Numbered from the stretch's first letter, positions 1 through 6,504 are shown. The stretch: 8,194 nucleotides of DNA from Bacteroidales bacterium (GCA_031279795.1 JAITHZ010000270.1:1-8194); one strand, 5' to 3'. A program made the numbers and translations. Notes: generated from the letters alone by a model not told the origin.

Positions 1-87
1 GAGAATCTATATTCCGTCGATAATCATATCAATATTTTAATACAAACTTATAAGAATATTGTCAACACAAATAATAAATCCCAATAA
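1..87 (+). CDS. C-terminal tail of an upstream protein, possibly a glycosyltransferase (partial)
   Basis: Frame 1 is open from the first base to a TAA at 85-87 and gives 28 residues, beginning ENLYSVDNHI and ending NNKSQ. The pattern (F/Y-S-x-x-x-H-I-x-x-L-I-x-x-Y) resembles the last helix of GT4-type glycosyltransferases, in which a C-terminal helix follows a short Ser-Val/Ile turn. The next intact gene on the same strand is also a glycosyltransferase, which fits a polysaccharide gene cluster. Only the tail is visible, so the family assignment is an inference; that the frame is coding is moderately likely. Confidence 0.45.
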   Translation, partial: ENLYSVDNHINILIQTYKNIVNTNNKSQ

Positions 88-92
88 TCCCG

Positions 93-257
93 ATGAAAGA
101 AATGTCAATGCGTATCTCATGGTTGGATTCTCTTCGAGATCAATTGTTTGGTTTTGTTTTTAATGTTTTTAGGAATTCAATCGAATTACAAGTCTCTTAA
201 AAAAATATTCTCTTTTTCATCCTTACTTTGATTCCTGTTTGTTTTCTTGCCATATAG
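93..257 (+). pseudogene. Possible remnant of an acyltransferase-3 family membrane protein
   Basis: An ATG at 93 (with a second at 108) opens a 35-codon frame that stops at 198-200 (TAA). Residues 6-15 read MRISWLDSLR, which closely resembles the conserved N-terminus of acyltransferase-3 (OafA-type) integral membrane O-acyltransferases, where R-I-x-W-[IL]-D-x-[LM]-R precedes the first membrane helix. In an intact protein a GxAIxLVVxGH-like helix should follow; here it does not. Reading through the TAA in the same frame gives a hydrophobic stretch (KNILFFILTLIPVCFLAI) to a TAG at 255-257. This suggests a gene reduced by an internal deletion and a nonsense change. Such O-acyltransferases are common in capsule and O-antigen loci, as the flanking glycosyltransferase genes would predict. 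The match is short, so this remains tentative; the alternative is ordinary intergenic sequence. Confidence 0.33.
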
Positions 258-334
258 AGAAAATTATGTACTACGGAAAACACTCCAAAGGGTCGGAATG
301 TCATAACCAATCCTTATCATATTATACTGTTCTC

Positions 335-1468
335 ATGTCTGCAAAAATAAAACTTTTATACATAACCCAATCGTTCGGAGGGGTAGAAATATACATACGG
401 CAAATTATTTCCCTGTTGAATTACGAGCGTTTTGAACTATATGTCATAGCGCCTCAAAATGACAGATTTGAGATTTTTTGTAAAGAACACGATATTCCAT
501 TTTACAAGGTGAATATGGCGCGCGGAGGAAATTTATTTCGCGACTTGAAATCTTTCTTTCAAATCCGTACGTTAATCAAAAAGATAGACCCTGATATAGT
601 GCATCTTCACAGTTCGAAAGCAGGGTTTATCGGACGGATAGCAACAGATTCTTTACATAAAAAGAGTATTTTTACTCCGCATGGCATATCGTATATGTCT
701 TTTTCCGGTATGAAACGTATTATATTCTTCATTTTGGAAAATATTGCTAAACGTTTTACCTATCGCATACTCGGTTGTTCTTATTCCGAATCACTGCGAA
801 TGAACGTTGAATTGGGCATACCGCTGGAAAAAATCGACACATTGCTTAATGCAATACCGATTGACGACAACATACACTTGGAAAACCGGAAAACATTCGA
901 CGCTTGTTCGAGTGTAAAAATAGGCACTATTTCACGTCTAACACATCAAAAAAATCCTTTGTTGCTGGTTGAAATTGCCCGCCACATTCTACAAAAGCAC
1001 CACAGTGCGGAATTTTCCATTTTGGGAGCAGGGTTAAATGACGAATTAAAAGACAAAACCGTTGCGCTGATTCACGAATATAACATGGACAATAATTTTC
1101 ATATCATGGATTGGGGAGACGAATCGACGTCGAAACAATATTTAAATTCATTGGACATCTTCATTTTGCCCTCTATTTTTGAAGGTTTGCCACTATCGCT
1201 TTTGGAAGCCATGTCGTATGGTGTTCCGTGTATTACGAGCAAATGCGATGGATGCAACGACGTTGTGAAAAACAACGAAAATGGATTCGCCTGCCTTACG
1301 ACAGATGAATATGTCGAAACAATATCGAAACTCATAAATAATGTCGATTTGCAAAAACAGATACGACACAATGCATTTGAATACGTTAGAGACAGACATA
1401 ATATTATCGGATTTATTAAAAAACTGGAGGCTTACTATGAAACGGTACATTCGGAATCGTTCAAATAA
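335..1468 (+). CDS. Glycosyltransferase, GT4 family (GT-B fold)
   Basis: A 377-residue protein that probably transfers a sugar from a nucleotide-sugar donor to a lipid-linked glycan on the cytoplasmic side of the membrane, as part of capsule or O-antigen building. The N-terminal Rossmann half begins KIKLLYITQSFGGVEIYIRQI, where the GGVE loop is the acceptor-side signature of this family. The donor half starts at about residue 190 with KIGTISRLTHQKNP (the R...K pair that contacts the nucleotide diphosphate). It contains the EX7E motif, EGLPLSLLEAMSYGVP, with Glu at residues 283 and 291. Length is normal for GT4. The ATG at 335 was chosen because the protein family begins just before the first beta strand; a frame extending up to a TTG at 239 adds 32 residues without family character. 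No clear Shine-Dalgarno. Base composition is more AT-rich than the reductase operon, as is usual for surface polysaccharide genes. Donor and acceptor cannot be deduced. Confidence 0.93.
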   Translation: MSAKIKLLYITQSFGGVEIYIRQIISLLNYERFELYVIAPQNDRFEIFCKEHDIPFYKVNMARGGNLFRDLKSFFQIRTLIKKIDPDIVHLHSSKAGFIGRIATDSLHKKSIFTPHGISYMSFSGMKRIIFFILENIAKRFTYRILGCSYSESLRMNVELGIPLEKIDTLLNAIPIDDNIHLENRKTFDACSSVKIGTISRLTHQKNPLLLVEIARHILQKHHSAEFSILGAGLNDELKDKTVALIHEYNMDNNFHIMDWGDESTSKQYLNSLDIFILPSIFEGLPLSLLEAMSYGVPCITSKCDGCNDVVKNNENGFACLTTDEYVETISKLINNVDLQKQIRHNAFEYVRDRHNIIGFIKKLEAYYETVHSESFK

Positions 1469-1489
1469 AAATATTCGCCACCGCCCCAC

Positions 1490-1530
1490 AACGGAAAATT
1501 CTTTTATTGAGAATTTTCCGTTTTTTATTT
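1490..1530 (+). terminator. Intrinsic terminator of the glycosyltransferase transcript
   Basis: A perfect 12-bp stem (left arm 1490-1501, right arm 1511-1522, core ACGGAAAATTC/GAATTTTCCGT) closes a 9-nt loop and is followed by a T-rich run TTTTTTATTT. It lies 22 bp after the glycosyltransferase stop codon. This marks the end of the polysaccharide cluster. Confidence 0.9.
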
Positions 1531-1692
1531 GTGGTTATGTCGGTTAAATCATGACCTTCAACGAAGCGAACTGACATTATTTTTCTAATTGATAATAAGG
1601 GAATAAGGGTGGATATATGCTGACCGAGCTACTAAGGAATAAAGAATTAATAACTTGGAAAAGCAAGTCCCACAGGGACGACACTTTATTAA

Positions 1693-1712
1693 CCGTACAC
1701 TTCAGTGTACGG
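1693..1712. repeat. Perfect 9-bp hairpin inside the repeat element
   Basis: CCGTACACT (1693-1701) and AGTGTACGG (1704-1712) pair perfectly around two bases. The hairpin overlaps the inner end of the left outer arm, so the outer arm and this hairpin cannot both be fully paired. The right side has no equivalent hairpin, so the element is not fully symmetric. Confidence 0.75.
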
Positions 1713-1732
1713 ACTACGGACGGCCCCCTCTC

Positions 1733-1793
1733 CAAGTCCCGCAGGGACGGCACTTCGTATCGTCGATTTCAAGTACCGTCCCGTGCGGGACTT
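1733..1793. repeat. Inner inverted doublet of the GTCCC..GGGAC unit
   Basis: Unit 1733-1755 and its inverted partner 1771-1793 are 23 nt each and match apart from a small offset (GCAGGG against GCACGGG) and a C/T difference near the CACTT end. They are separated by about 15 nt that contain ATCG-T-CGAT. As RNA or single-stranded DNA this would form a long hairpin of about 60 nt. Two inverted units with a short spacer is the arrangement called a REPIN in other bacteria. Confidence 0.7.
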
Positions 1794-1933
1794 CGGACAG
1801 GAGGCGATCGTCTCTGCCGTAAGCTAAAGCATACGGTTAATAAAGTGTCGTCCCTGCAGGGACTTGCTTTTCCAAAACTGTTCTATTTTGTTTATTTGGC
1901 ATCCCTAAGGGGCTTGGAAAAATAAGGTTTTGG

Positions 1934-1977
1934 AAATTGCCGGAAGAGTTCAATCACTCCTCCGGCAATTTTTTTAT
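1934..1977 (+). terminator. Strong intrinsic terminator without an obvious gene upstream
   Basis: A perfect 11-bp stem, AAATTGCCGGA (1934-1944) with TCCGGCAATTT (1961-1971), has an inner GAGT/ACTC extension and is followed by seven T's (1969-1975). It points to + strand transcription from within 1531-1933. Since the glycosyltransferase already has its own terminator at 1490-1530, this one either is a backup or ends a separate non-coding transcript that includes the nested repeat. Confidence 0.8.
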
Positions 1978-2147
1978 TATGAATGTAGCTCTCATTATTC
2001 CTGACTTTGATAATGAATGTACCAGAGTTTTTTTAGCCCCTAAAAATCGCATAATCCCCTTAGTCATATTTTTTGCTTGCGAATATTCGATTCTCACAGG
2101 ATTAAATTCAATTTGGAGCAAAAGGTCAGGACAAATCAGGACAAAAG

Positions 2148-2195
2148 AAAACAGGCAAAGATGCAAAATCGTTTTTATGCTTCTTTGCCTGTTTT
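2148..2195 (-). terminator. Terminator of the frdCAB operon (bidirectional)
   Basis: A perfect 14-bp stem, AAAACAGGCAAAGA (2148-2161) with TCTTTGCCTGTTTT (2182-2195), starts 18 bp after the frdB stop codon. Read on the - strand the stem ends in TTTTCTTTTG; read on the + strand it ends in TTTTTTG. It can therefore stop transcription from both sides, though its position fits the reductase operon best. Confidence 0.9.
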
Positions 2196-2213
2196 TTGTA
2201 ATTTTAGTACGGC

Positions 2214-2969
2214 TCAATCTTTCAGTTTTGCAAACAAAAATTCGCGGTTCAAGCGGGCAATATTGCTGATTGACACATTTTTGGGACATTCGGCTTCACA
2301 AGCGCCGGTGTTGGTACAGTTGCCGAAGCCCAATTCATCCATTTTGGCGATCATTGCCTTCGCACGCTTGGCTGTTTCTATTCTTCCTTGCGGCAATAGC
2401 GCCAACTGGCTTACTTTTGCCGATACGAACAGCATGGCCGAACCGTTTTTGCAGGCAGCTACACATGCGCCGCAACCGATGCATGAAGCGGCGTCCATCG
2501 CGGCGTCGGCTTTGTCTTTTGGTATGGGAATAGCGTTAGCGTCGGGTACTCCTCCGGTATTAACGGATACATAACCGCCGGCTTGAATAATTTTATCGAA
2601 AGCATTCCGGTCAACCATCAAATCGCGAATGACAGGGAAAGCTGCCGAACGCCAAGGCTCTACTGTGATTGTCTCTCCATCGTGAAACTTGCGCATGTGC
2701 AACTGGCAGGTTGTTACGTCATCGTCGGGGCCATGCGGACGTCCGTTGATAAACAGGCTGCACATTCCGCAGATTCCTTCGCGGCAGTCGTGGTCGAAAA
2801 CCACAGGTTCTTTTCCTTCGTTTATCAACTGTTCGTTCAGAATATCCAGCATTTCAAGGAATGAACTGTCGATGGAGATATTGTTCAACGTATATGTTTC
2901 GAAAGCGCCCTGACTTTTCGGGTTTCGCTGTTTCCACACTTTCAGTGTTATGTTGATTGTCTTTTCCAT
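2214..2969 (-). CDS. frdB: Fumarate reductase/succinate dehydrogenase iron-sulfur subunit
   Basis: This 251-residue subunit carries electrons between the flavoprotein and the membrane cytochrome b through three Fe-S clusters. The plant-ferredoxin-like N-terminal domain binds [2Fe-2S] with Cys62, Cys67, Cys70 (CREGICGMC) and Cys88. The C-terminal domain has Cys163, Cys166, Cys169 and Cys173 (CIGCGACVAAC) and Cys218, Cys224 and Cys228 (CTNTGACEAECP), which supply the [4Fe-4S] and [3Fe-4S] clusters. All expected ligands are present and the length is normal. It is the last gene of frdCAB, 21 bp behind frdA, with an AAAGAGA stretch just upstream of its ATG. In Bacteroidales this enzyme mainly reduces fumarate to succinate with menaquinol; the direction cannot be read from sequence, so the alternative name is sdhB. 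Confidence 0.97.
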   Translation of the reverse strand: MEKTINITLKVWKQRNPKSQGAFETYTLNNISIDSSFLEMLDILNEQLINEGKEPVVFDHDCREGICGMCSLFINGRPHGPDDDVTTCQLHMRKFHDGETITVEPWRSAAFPVIRDLMVDRNAFDKIIQAGGYVSVNTGGVPDANAIPIPKDKADAAMDAASCIGCGACVAACKNGSAMLFVSAKVSQLALLPQGRIETAKRAKAMIAKMDELGFGNCTNTGACEAECPKNVSISNIARLNREFLFAKLKD

Positions 2970-2990
2970 ATTTTTCTCTTTAAAGGGTTC

Positions 2991-4934
2991 TTATTCTTTG
3001 TAATTCCGCTGTTGAACTTTAATGTATTCATAGGCAAGTTCTTCCTTGAGTAATTCCGGCTCCATGTCTTCGCCTGTATAACGCCAGCAGGCCACGTACG
3101 AAAACTTGTCGTCTTTTCTCAACGCTTCGCCATCTTCGGTTTGGTATTCTTCACGGAAATGTCCGCCGCATGATTCTTCGCGGTACAGAGCGTCACGAGC
3201 CATCAGTTCGCCTATTTCAATAAAGTCAGCTAAGCGCAAGGCCTTTTCCAGTTCCGTGTTTTGGTCTGAGCCGCTACCGGGTATACGCACATTCGACCAA
3301 AATTCTCTTTTTATTTCTGCAATTTTTGCCAGAGCTTCACGGAGTCCGAACTTTGTGCGTCCCATTCCAACGAAATCCCACATTGCTAACCCCAGTTCTT
3401 TGTGAATCGAATCAACCGAACGTTTTCCTTTTATATTGATCAGTTTTTGAATCTTGTCGTTCACTGCATTCTCGGCAGTGTCAAATTCCTGACGGTCTGT
3501 GGTAAAGCGTGGCACTTGGATTTGGTCGGCCAAATAGTTTTGGATCGTATAGGGCAACACAAAATAACCGTCAGCCAGTCCCTGCATCAAAGCCGAAGCG
3601 CCAAGACGGTTTGCGCCGTGGTCGGAGAAGTTGGCTTCTCCGGCAGCAAACAAACCCGGAATTGAAGTTTGCAATTCGTAATCCACCCATATTCCGCCCA
3701 TTGTATAGTGAATGGCAGGGTAAATCATCATAGGAGTTTTGTATGGATTTTCGTCTACACTTTTTTCGTACATTTGGAAAAGGTTTCCATATCGTGCTTC
3801 CACTGTTTTCAATCCCAGTCGGTTGATGGCGTCGGAAAAGTCCAGATAAACGGCCAGTCCGGTAGTTCCTACGCCATATCCGGCGTCGCAGCGTTCTTTG
3901 GCGGCGCGGGAGGCGACGTCTCGCGGCACGAGATTTCCGAATGCCGGATAGCGGCGTTCGAGATAGTAGTCGCGATCTTCTTCCTTGATGTCAGTTGGTT
4001 TGAGTTTTCCAGCGCGGACAGCTTCAGCGTCGGCTTTATGTTTTGGCACCCAGATTCGTCCGTCGTTGCGGAGGGATTCCGACATCAGTGTCAGTTTCGA
4101 CTGAAATTCTCCGTGAACCGGAATGCATGTAGGGTGAATTTGGGCAAAACATGGATTGGCAAAATAAGCGCCTTTTTTATAGCACTGCCAAGCAGCAGAA
4201 CCGTTCGATCCCATGGCGTTGGTAGAAAGGAAAAAGGTGTTTCCATAACCGCCGGTAGCAATGACAACGGCATGAGCTGCAAAACGTTCGATTTTTCCGG
4301 TAACCAGATTGCGGGCAATAATGCCGCGTGCCCGTCCGTCGATGAGTACCAGATCAAGCATCTCGTGACGGGCAAACAGTTTCACTGTACCCTTCTGTAT
4401 CTGACGGCTTAACGCCGAATAAGCGCCCAGCAGTAATTGCTGTCCTGTTTGACCTTTGGCGTAGAAAGTACGCGAAACCTGAGCGCCGCCAAACGAACGG
4501 TTATCAAGCAGCCCGCCATATTCGCGAGCAAACGGCACGCCTTGTGCCACGCACTGGTCAATGATATTTCCCGAAACTTCGGCAAGACGGTAAACGTTGG
4601 CTTCCCGAGCGCGGTAATCGCCTCCTTTGATTGTGTCGTAGAACAAACGGTAAATGCTGTCGCCGTCGTTTTGGTAGTTCTTAGCTGCATTGATACCTCC
4701 CTGAGCTGCAAGGGAATGTGCGCGACGGGGAGAATCCTGAATACAGAAATTCAGTACATTGAATCCAAGCTCGCCTAATGAAGCCGCAGCTGCGCCGCCC
4801 GCCAGACCGGTTCCTACGACGATGACATCAAGCCGTCGCTTGTTGGCGGGATTCACTAATTTTTGGTGGGATTTGTATTCCTTCCATTTTTCGGACAATG
4901 GCCCTTGCGGAGTTTTTGAATTTATAACGTTCAT
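2991..4934 (-). CDS. frdA: Fumarate reductase/succinate dehydrogenase flavoprotein subunit
   Basis: This 647-residue catalytic subunit interconverts fumarate and succinate on the cytoplasmic face of the membrane. The FAD-binding GxGxxG is at residues 41-46 (GTGLAG). The histidine that links FAD covalently is His73 in RRAHSLAAQGG. Expected catalytic residues are visible: His267 (QIHPT), Glu286 (MSESLRNDG), the proton-shuttling Arg338 in VPRDVASRA, and His409 in IHYTMGG. The second FAD contact GANRLGASAL is at about residues 440-449. Size and motif spacing match the Bacillus/Bacteroidetes subgroup that pairs with a single cytochrome b subunit, rather than the shorter E. coli type. It lies 18 bp after frdC and 21 bp before frdB, so the three genes are clearly co-transcribed. 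Alternative name sdhA. Confidence 0.98.
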   Translation of the reverse strand: MNVINSKTPQGPLSEKWKEYKSHQKLVNPANKRRLDVIVVGTGLAGGAAAASLGELGFNVLNFCIQDSPRRAHSLAAQGGINAAKNYQNDGDSIYRLFYDTIKGGDYRAREANVYRLAEVSGNIIDQCVAQGVPFAREYGGLLDNRSFGGAQVSRTFYAKGQTGQQLLLGAYSALSRQIQKGTVKLFARHEMLDLVLIDGRARGIIARNLVTGKIERFAAHAVVIATGGYGNTFFLSTNAMGSNGSAAWQCYKKGAYFANPCFAQIHPTCIPVHGEFQSKLTLMSESLRNDGRIWVPKHKADAEAVRAGKLKPTDIKEEDRDYYLERRYPAFGNLVPRDVASRAAKERCDAGYGVGTTGLAVYLDFSDAINRLGLKTVEARYGNLFQMYEKSVDENPYKTPMMIYPAIHYTMGGIWVDYELQTSIPGLFAAGEANFSDHGANRLGASALMQGLADGYFVLPYTIQNYLADQIQVPRFTTDRQEFDTAENAVNDKIQKLINIKGKRSVDSIHKELGLAMWDFVGMGRTKFGLREALAKIAEIKREFWSNVRIPGSGSDQNTELEKALRLADFIEIGELMARDALYREESCGGHFREEYQTEDGEALRKDDKFSYVACWRYTGEDMEPELLKEELAYEYIKVQQRNYKE

Positions 4935-4952
4935 AATGAATGATTTTCTTAT

Positions 4953-5630
4953 TTATACTAAACTCTTGAAATAAAATACAATGACAACGCTGGCAAATCC
5001 GCCAAAAATGACGGTTGCGAAAATGTTGGAAATACATTTCAGGCGGTTAATCCAAATGGCATTGTTCCATCCCAGTGTTTGCAGCGCGCTCCAGAAACCG
5101 TGTGTCAAATGGAACCACAATGCAGCAAACCAGACCAGATAAGCAGCACATACCCATGGAATTGAAAACCAGTGCTTGATGAAAGCTGCGCCGTCGGAAG
5201 GGCTTCCGATGAGGTTATTTGAATGATTTCCAATCAGTTCGGCAAATTGCATGTTGTACCAGAATTGTGCAAAGTGCAACAAAAGTCCCATACAAACAAT
5301 CAAGCCCAGTACCAGCATGTTTTGCGACGCAAATTCCACACCTGCAGGCGCCTTTGAATGAACATAGCGCTTATTTCCACGTGCTTTACGATTTTGAAGC
5401 GTCAGCAAAAATGCAAAAATGACATGAACCAGAAAACCAGACGCCAAAACAAGTGTTCCGACAATGGCATACCAGTTGACGCCCAACAATTCACATATCC
5501 CGTTATAAGCCTCTTCCGAGAAAATAGCCGTAACGTTCATGCCCATGTGAAAGGTTAGAAAAAGAATAAGAAAGATTCCTGAAATGCTCATTATCAGTTT
5601 CTTTCCAATTGAAGATTTAAATAGCCACAT
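4953..5630 (-). CDS. frdC: Fumarate reductase/succinate dehydrogenase cytochrome b subunit (diheme type)
   Basis: A 225-residue membrane anchor that exchanges electrons with menaquinone. Five hydrophobic segments can be seen, at roughly residues 11-30, 54-78, 104-124, 155-176 and 200-222. Histidines lie in or next to the membrane at His28 (TFHMGMN), His69, His119 and His174/His177 (WFHLTHGFW), a set that fits the four axial ligands of two b hemes in the family including Bacillus subtilis SdhC and Wolinella FrdC. A single large subunit with two hemes replaces the C and D subunits of the E. coli enzyme. It is the first gene of the operon; the ATG at 5630 directly precedes the typical start WLFKSSIGKKLIMSISG. 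A promoter lies about 90 bp upstream. Alternative name sdhC. Confidence 0.96.
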   Translation of the reverse strand: MWLFKSSIGKKLIMSISGIFLILFLTFHMGMNVTAIFSEEAYNGICELLGVNWYAIVGTLVLASGFLVHVIFAFLLTLQNRKARGNKRYVHSKAPAGVEFASQNMLVLGLIVCMGLLLHFAQFWYNMQFAELIGNHSNNLIGSPSDGAAFIKHWFSIPWVCAAYLVWFAALWFHLTHGFWSALQTLGWNNAIWINRLKCISNIFATVIFGGFASVVIVFYFKSLV

Positions 5631-5716
5631 AGATATTCAAGTTAAGTGTTATTTAGTTAATTTGTAAATGATTGCAAAAAATGACCGACACAGAAAAGCG
5701 TCTGGTTTTAAAGGTG

Positions 5717-5748
5717 CAAAAGTAAATCAAAACCATTTAAAATACAAA
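5717..5748 (-). promoter_or_regulatory. Bacteroides-type promoter of frdCAB
   Basis: Read on the - strand, TTTG (5748-5745) is followed after 20 bp by TACTTTTG (5724-5717). This is an exact match to the -33 TTTG / -7 TAnnTTTG arrangement known for Bacteroides primary sigma factor promoters, with the usual 19-21 bp spacing. It would start transcription near 5710 and give a leader of about 80 nt before frdC. The -33 element lies only 17 bp after the ispF stop codon. Confidence 0.75.
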
Positions 5749-5764
5749 CAAATAGACAATATTT

Positions 5765-6247
5765 TTATTTATCTCTGTAAATAAGGACTGTAGCATAAGC
5801 GGCAATACCTTCTTCTCTGCCAGTGAATCCGAGTTTTTCGTTTGTAGTGGCTTTAATTGAAATATCGTCAGGGGAAATTTCCATCAAAATCGACAGCACT
5901 TGTTGCATGTCAGAAATATGCGGATTTATTTTTGGACGTTCGGCACAAATGGTGGAATCTATATTTCCCACTTTGTAGGATTTTGTTGCTAATAATTCTA
6001 CCGTTTTCTTGAGAAGGATTTTACTGTCGATGTTTTTAAATTCTTCATCTGTATCGGGAAAATGAAACCCGATGTCGCGCATGTTAGCAGCGCCCAGCAG
6101 CGCGTCGCAAACTGCATGAATCAATACATCGGCGTCGGAATGTCCTTCCAGACCCAGTGCATGTTCCAACTGAACGCCTCCCAGCCAAAGTTCCCGTCCT
6201 TTAACTAAACGATGTGCATCGTACCCAAATCCTACACGAATATTCAT
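5765..6247 (-). CDS. ispF: 2-C-methyl-D-erythritol 2,4-cyclodiphosphate synthase
   Basis: This 160-residue enzyme of the MEP isoprenoid pathway cyclises CDP-methylerythritol 2-phosphate to ME-2,4-cyclodiphosphate with release of CMP, usually as a cytoplasmic homotrimer with a metal ion at each active site. Metal ligands Asp10 and His12 lie in GFGYDAHRL and His44 in VLIHAVCDALLG. The HSDAD loop is at residues 36-40, DIGFHFPDTD at 58-67, and the conserved C-terminal block TTNEKLGFTGREEGIAA at 134-150. The length is typical. The ATG at 6247 was chosen because MNIRVGFGYDAHR is the normal family start; an upstream in-frame TTG at 6286 adds only a leader-like stretch. It lies ahead of frdCAB on the same strand but that operon has its own promoter. 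It is divergent from fldA. Confidence 0.97.
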   Translation of the reverse strand: MNIRVGFGYDAHRLVKGRELWLGGVQLEHALGLEGHSDADVLIHAVCDALLGAANMRDIGFHFPDTDEEFKNIDSKILLKKTVELLATKSYKVGNIDSTICAERPKINPHISDMQQVLSILMEISPDDISIKATTNEKLGFTGREEGIAAYATVLIYRDK

Positions 6248-6267
6248 ATGCTCACTTAAATTGTTGG

Positions 6268-6275
6268 CAAAAATA
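6268..6275 (-). promoter_or_regulatory. Possible -7 element for ispF
   Basis: Read on the - strand the sequence is TATTTTTG, which matches TAnnTTTG and would give a leader of about 14 nt before the ispF ATG at 6247. There is no TTTG at the expected distance upstream, so only one half of the promoter matches. The AT-rich context makes a chance match possible. Confidence 0.35.
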
Positions 6276-6504
6276 CAAAGAAACAAGAAATAAATTGCAT
6301 ATAATTGGTTATTATTCTATCTTTTTATTTTTTTTATGAAATAAATCAGCGACTTATCGCAGAACTGTGATGTTGGATGATTATTCTGGTTGATATTGAT
6401 TGTTTTTAATGATAAAAATCATAAGAAATAAGGATTGTTTTGTTTTGATAAAAGCGAGAACTTTGTTCCGTCAAAATTATAAAATAATATCAGATAAAAT
6501 AATC

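Larger units (their letters stand above)
1655..1875. repeat. Nested inverted-repeat element (REP/REPIN-like or MITE-like)
   Basis: The outer arms are 1655-1697 (43 nt) and 1832-1875 (44 nt). They are inverted copies that differ only in the centre of the GTCCC-n-GGGAC motif (ACA against TGCA). Inside are a 9-bp hairpin at 1693-1712 and a second inverted pair at 1734-1755 and 1771-1793 around the small palindrome ATCGTCGAT. Four copies of one roughly 23-bp unit, CAAGTCCCGCAGGGACGGCA followed by CTT (consensus), are present: 1664-1686 and 1733-1755 on the + strand, 1771-1793 and 1843-1866 on the - strand. The trinucleotide AAC directly abuts both ends (1652-1654 and 1876-1878) and could be a target duplication or chance. 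The element is GC-richer than its surroundings and encodes no credible protein. Short, nested, terminally inverted units in an intergenic space are typical of non-autonomous elements such as REPINs or MITEs; which of these applies needs other genomic copies. Confidence 0.8.
1531..2213. other. 683-bp intergenic region without a credible protein gene
   Basis: Apart from the repeat element and two terminators I see nothing here that codes. Open frames at 1617-1925 and 1937-2269 run through palindromes or the frdB end and lack protein-like character. A degenerate fifth copy of the repeat core, ATCCCTAAGGGGCTTGG, lies at 1901-1917. A 10-bp sequence TCAGGACAAA is repeated in tandem at 2126-2135 and 2136-2145. 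A 7-bp inverted repeat TCATTAT/ATAATGA is at 1992-1998 and 2010-2016. No tRNA-like or rRNA-like sequence was recognised. Confidence 0.7.

Noticed and set aside
43..71. Minus-strand TAAGTTTG with an upstream TTTG, promoter-like
   Set aside because: The spacer is 17 bp rather than 19-21. It lies within a likely coding tail on the opposite strand, and no - strand gene begins to its left within the window.
239..334. N-terminal extension of the glycosyltransferase from TTG at 239
   Set aside because: GT4 proteins begin just before the first beta strand, which fits ATG 335. The extra residues show no conservation-like pattern.
1655..1875. CRISPR array
   Set aside because: The repeated units are in inverted rather than direct orientation, spacers are unequal, and no cas gene is nearby.
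1617..1925. 102-codon + strand open frame across the nested repeat
   Set aside because: Most of it is made of the palindromic units read in one frame. It is rich in Arg/Ser/Gly, has no domain character, and exists because GC-rich repeats lack stop codons.
1937..2289. Open frames on both strands around 2000-2270
   Set aside because: They run through the two terminator hairpins and into the frdB end. Composition is not protein-like and neither has a plausible start context.
3669..4412. 247-codon + strand open frame opposite frdA
   Set aside because: It is antisense to a highly conserved flavoprotein gene whose codon structure explains the lack of stops; its product has no recognisable feature.
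6400..6504. N-terminal extension of flavodoxin from an upstream start at 6400
   Set aside because: Flavodoxins start directly at the first strand (KIGIFYGSS). The 35 extra residues are basic and hydrophobic in an AT-rich leader and look non-coding.
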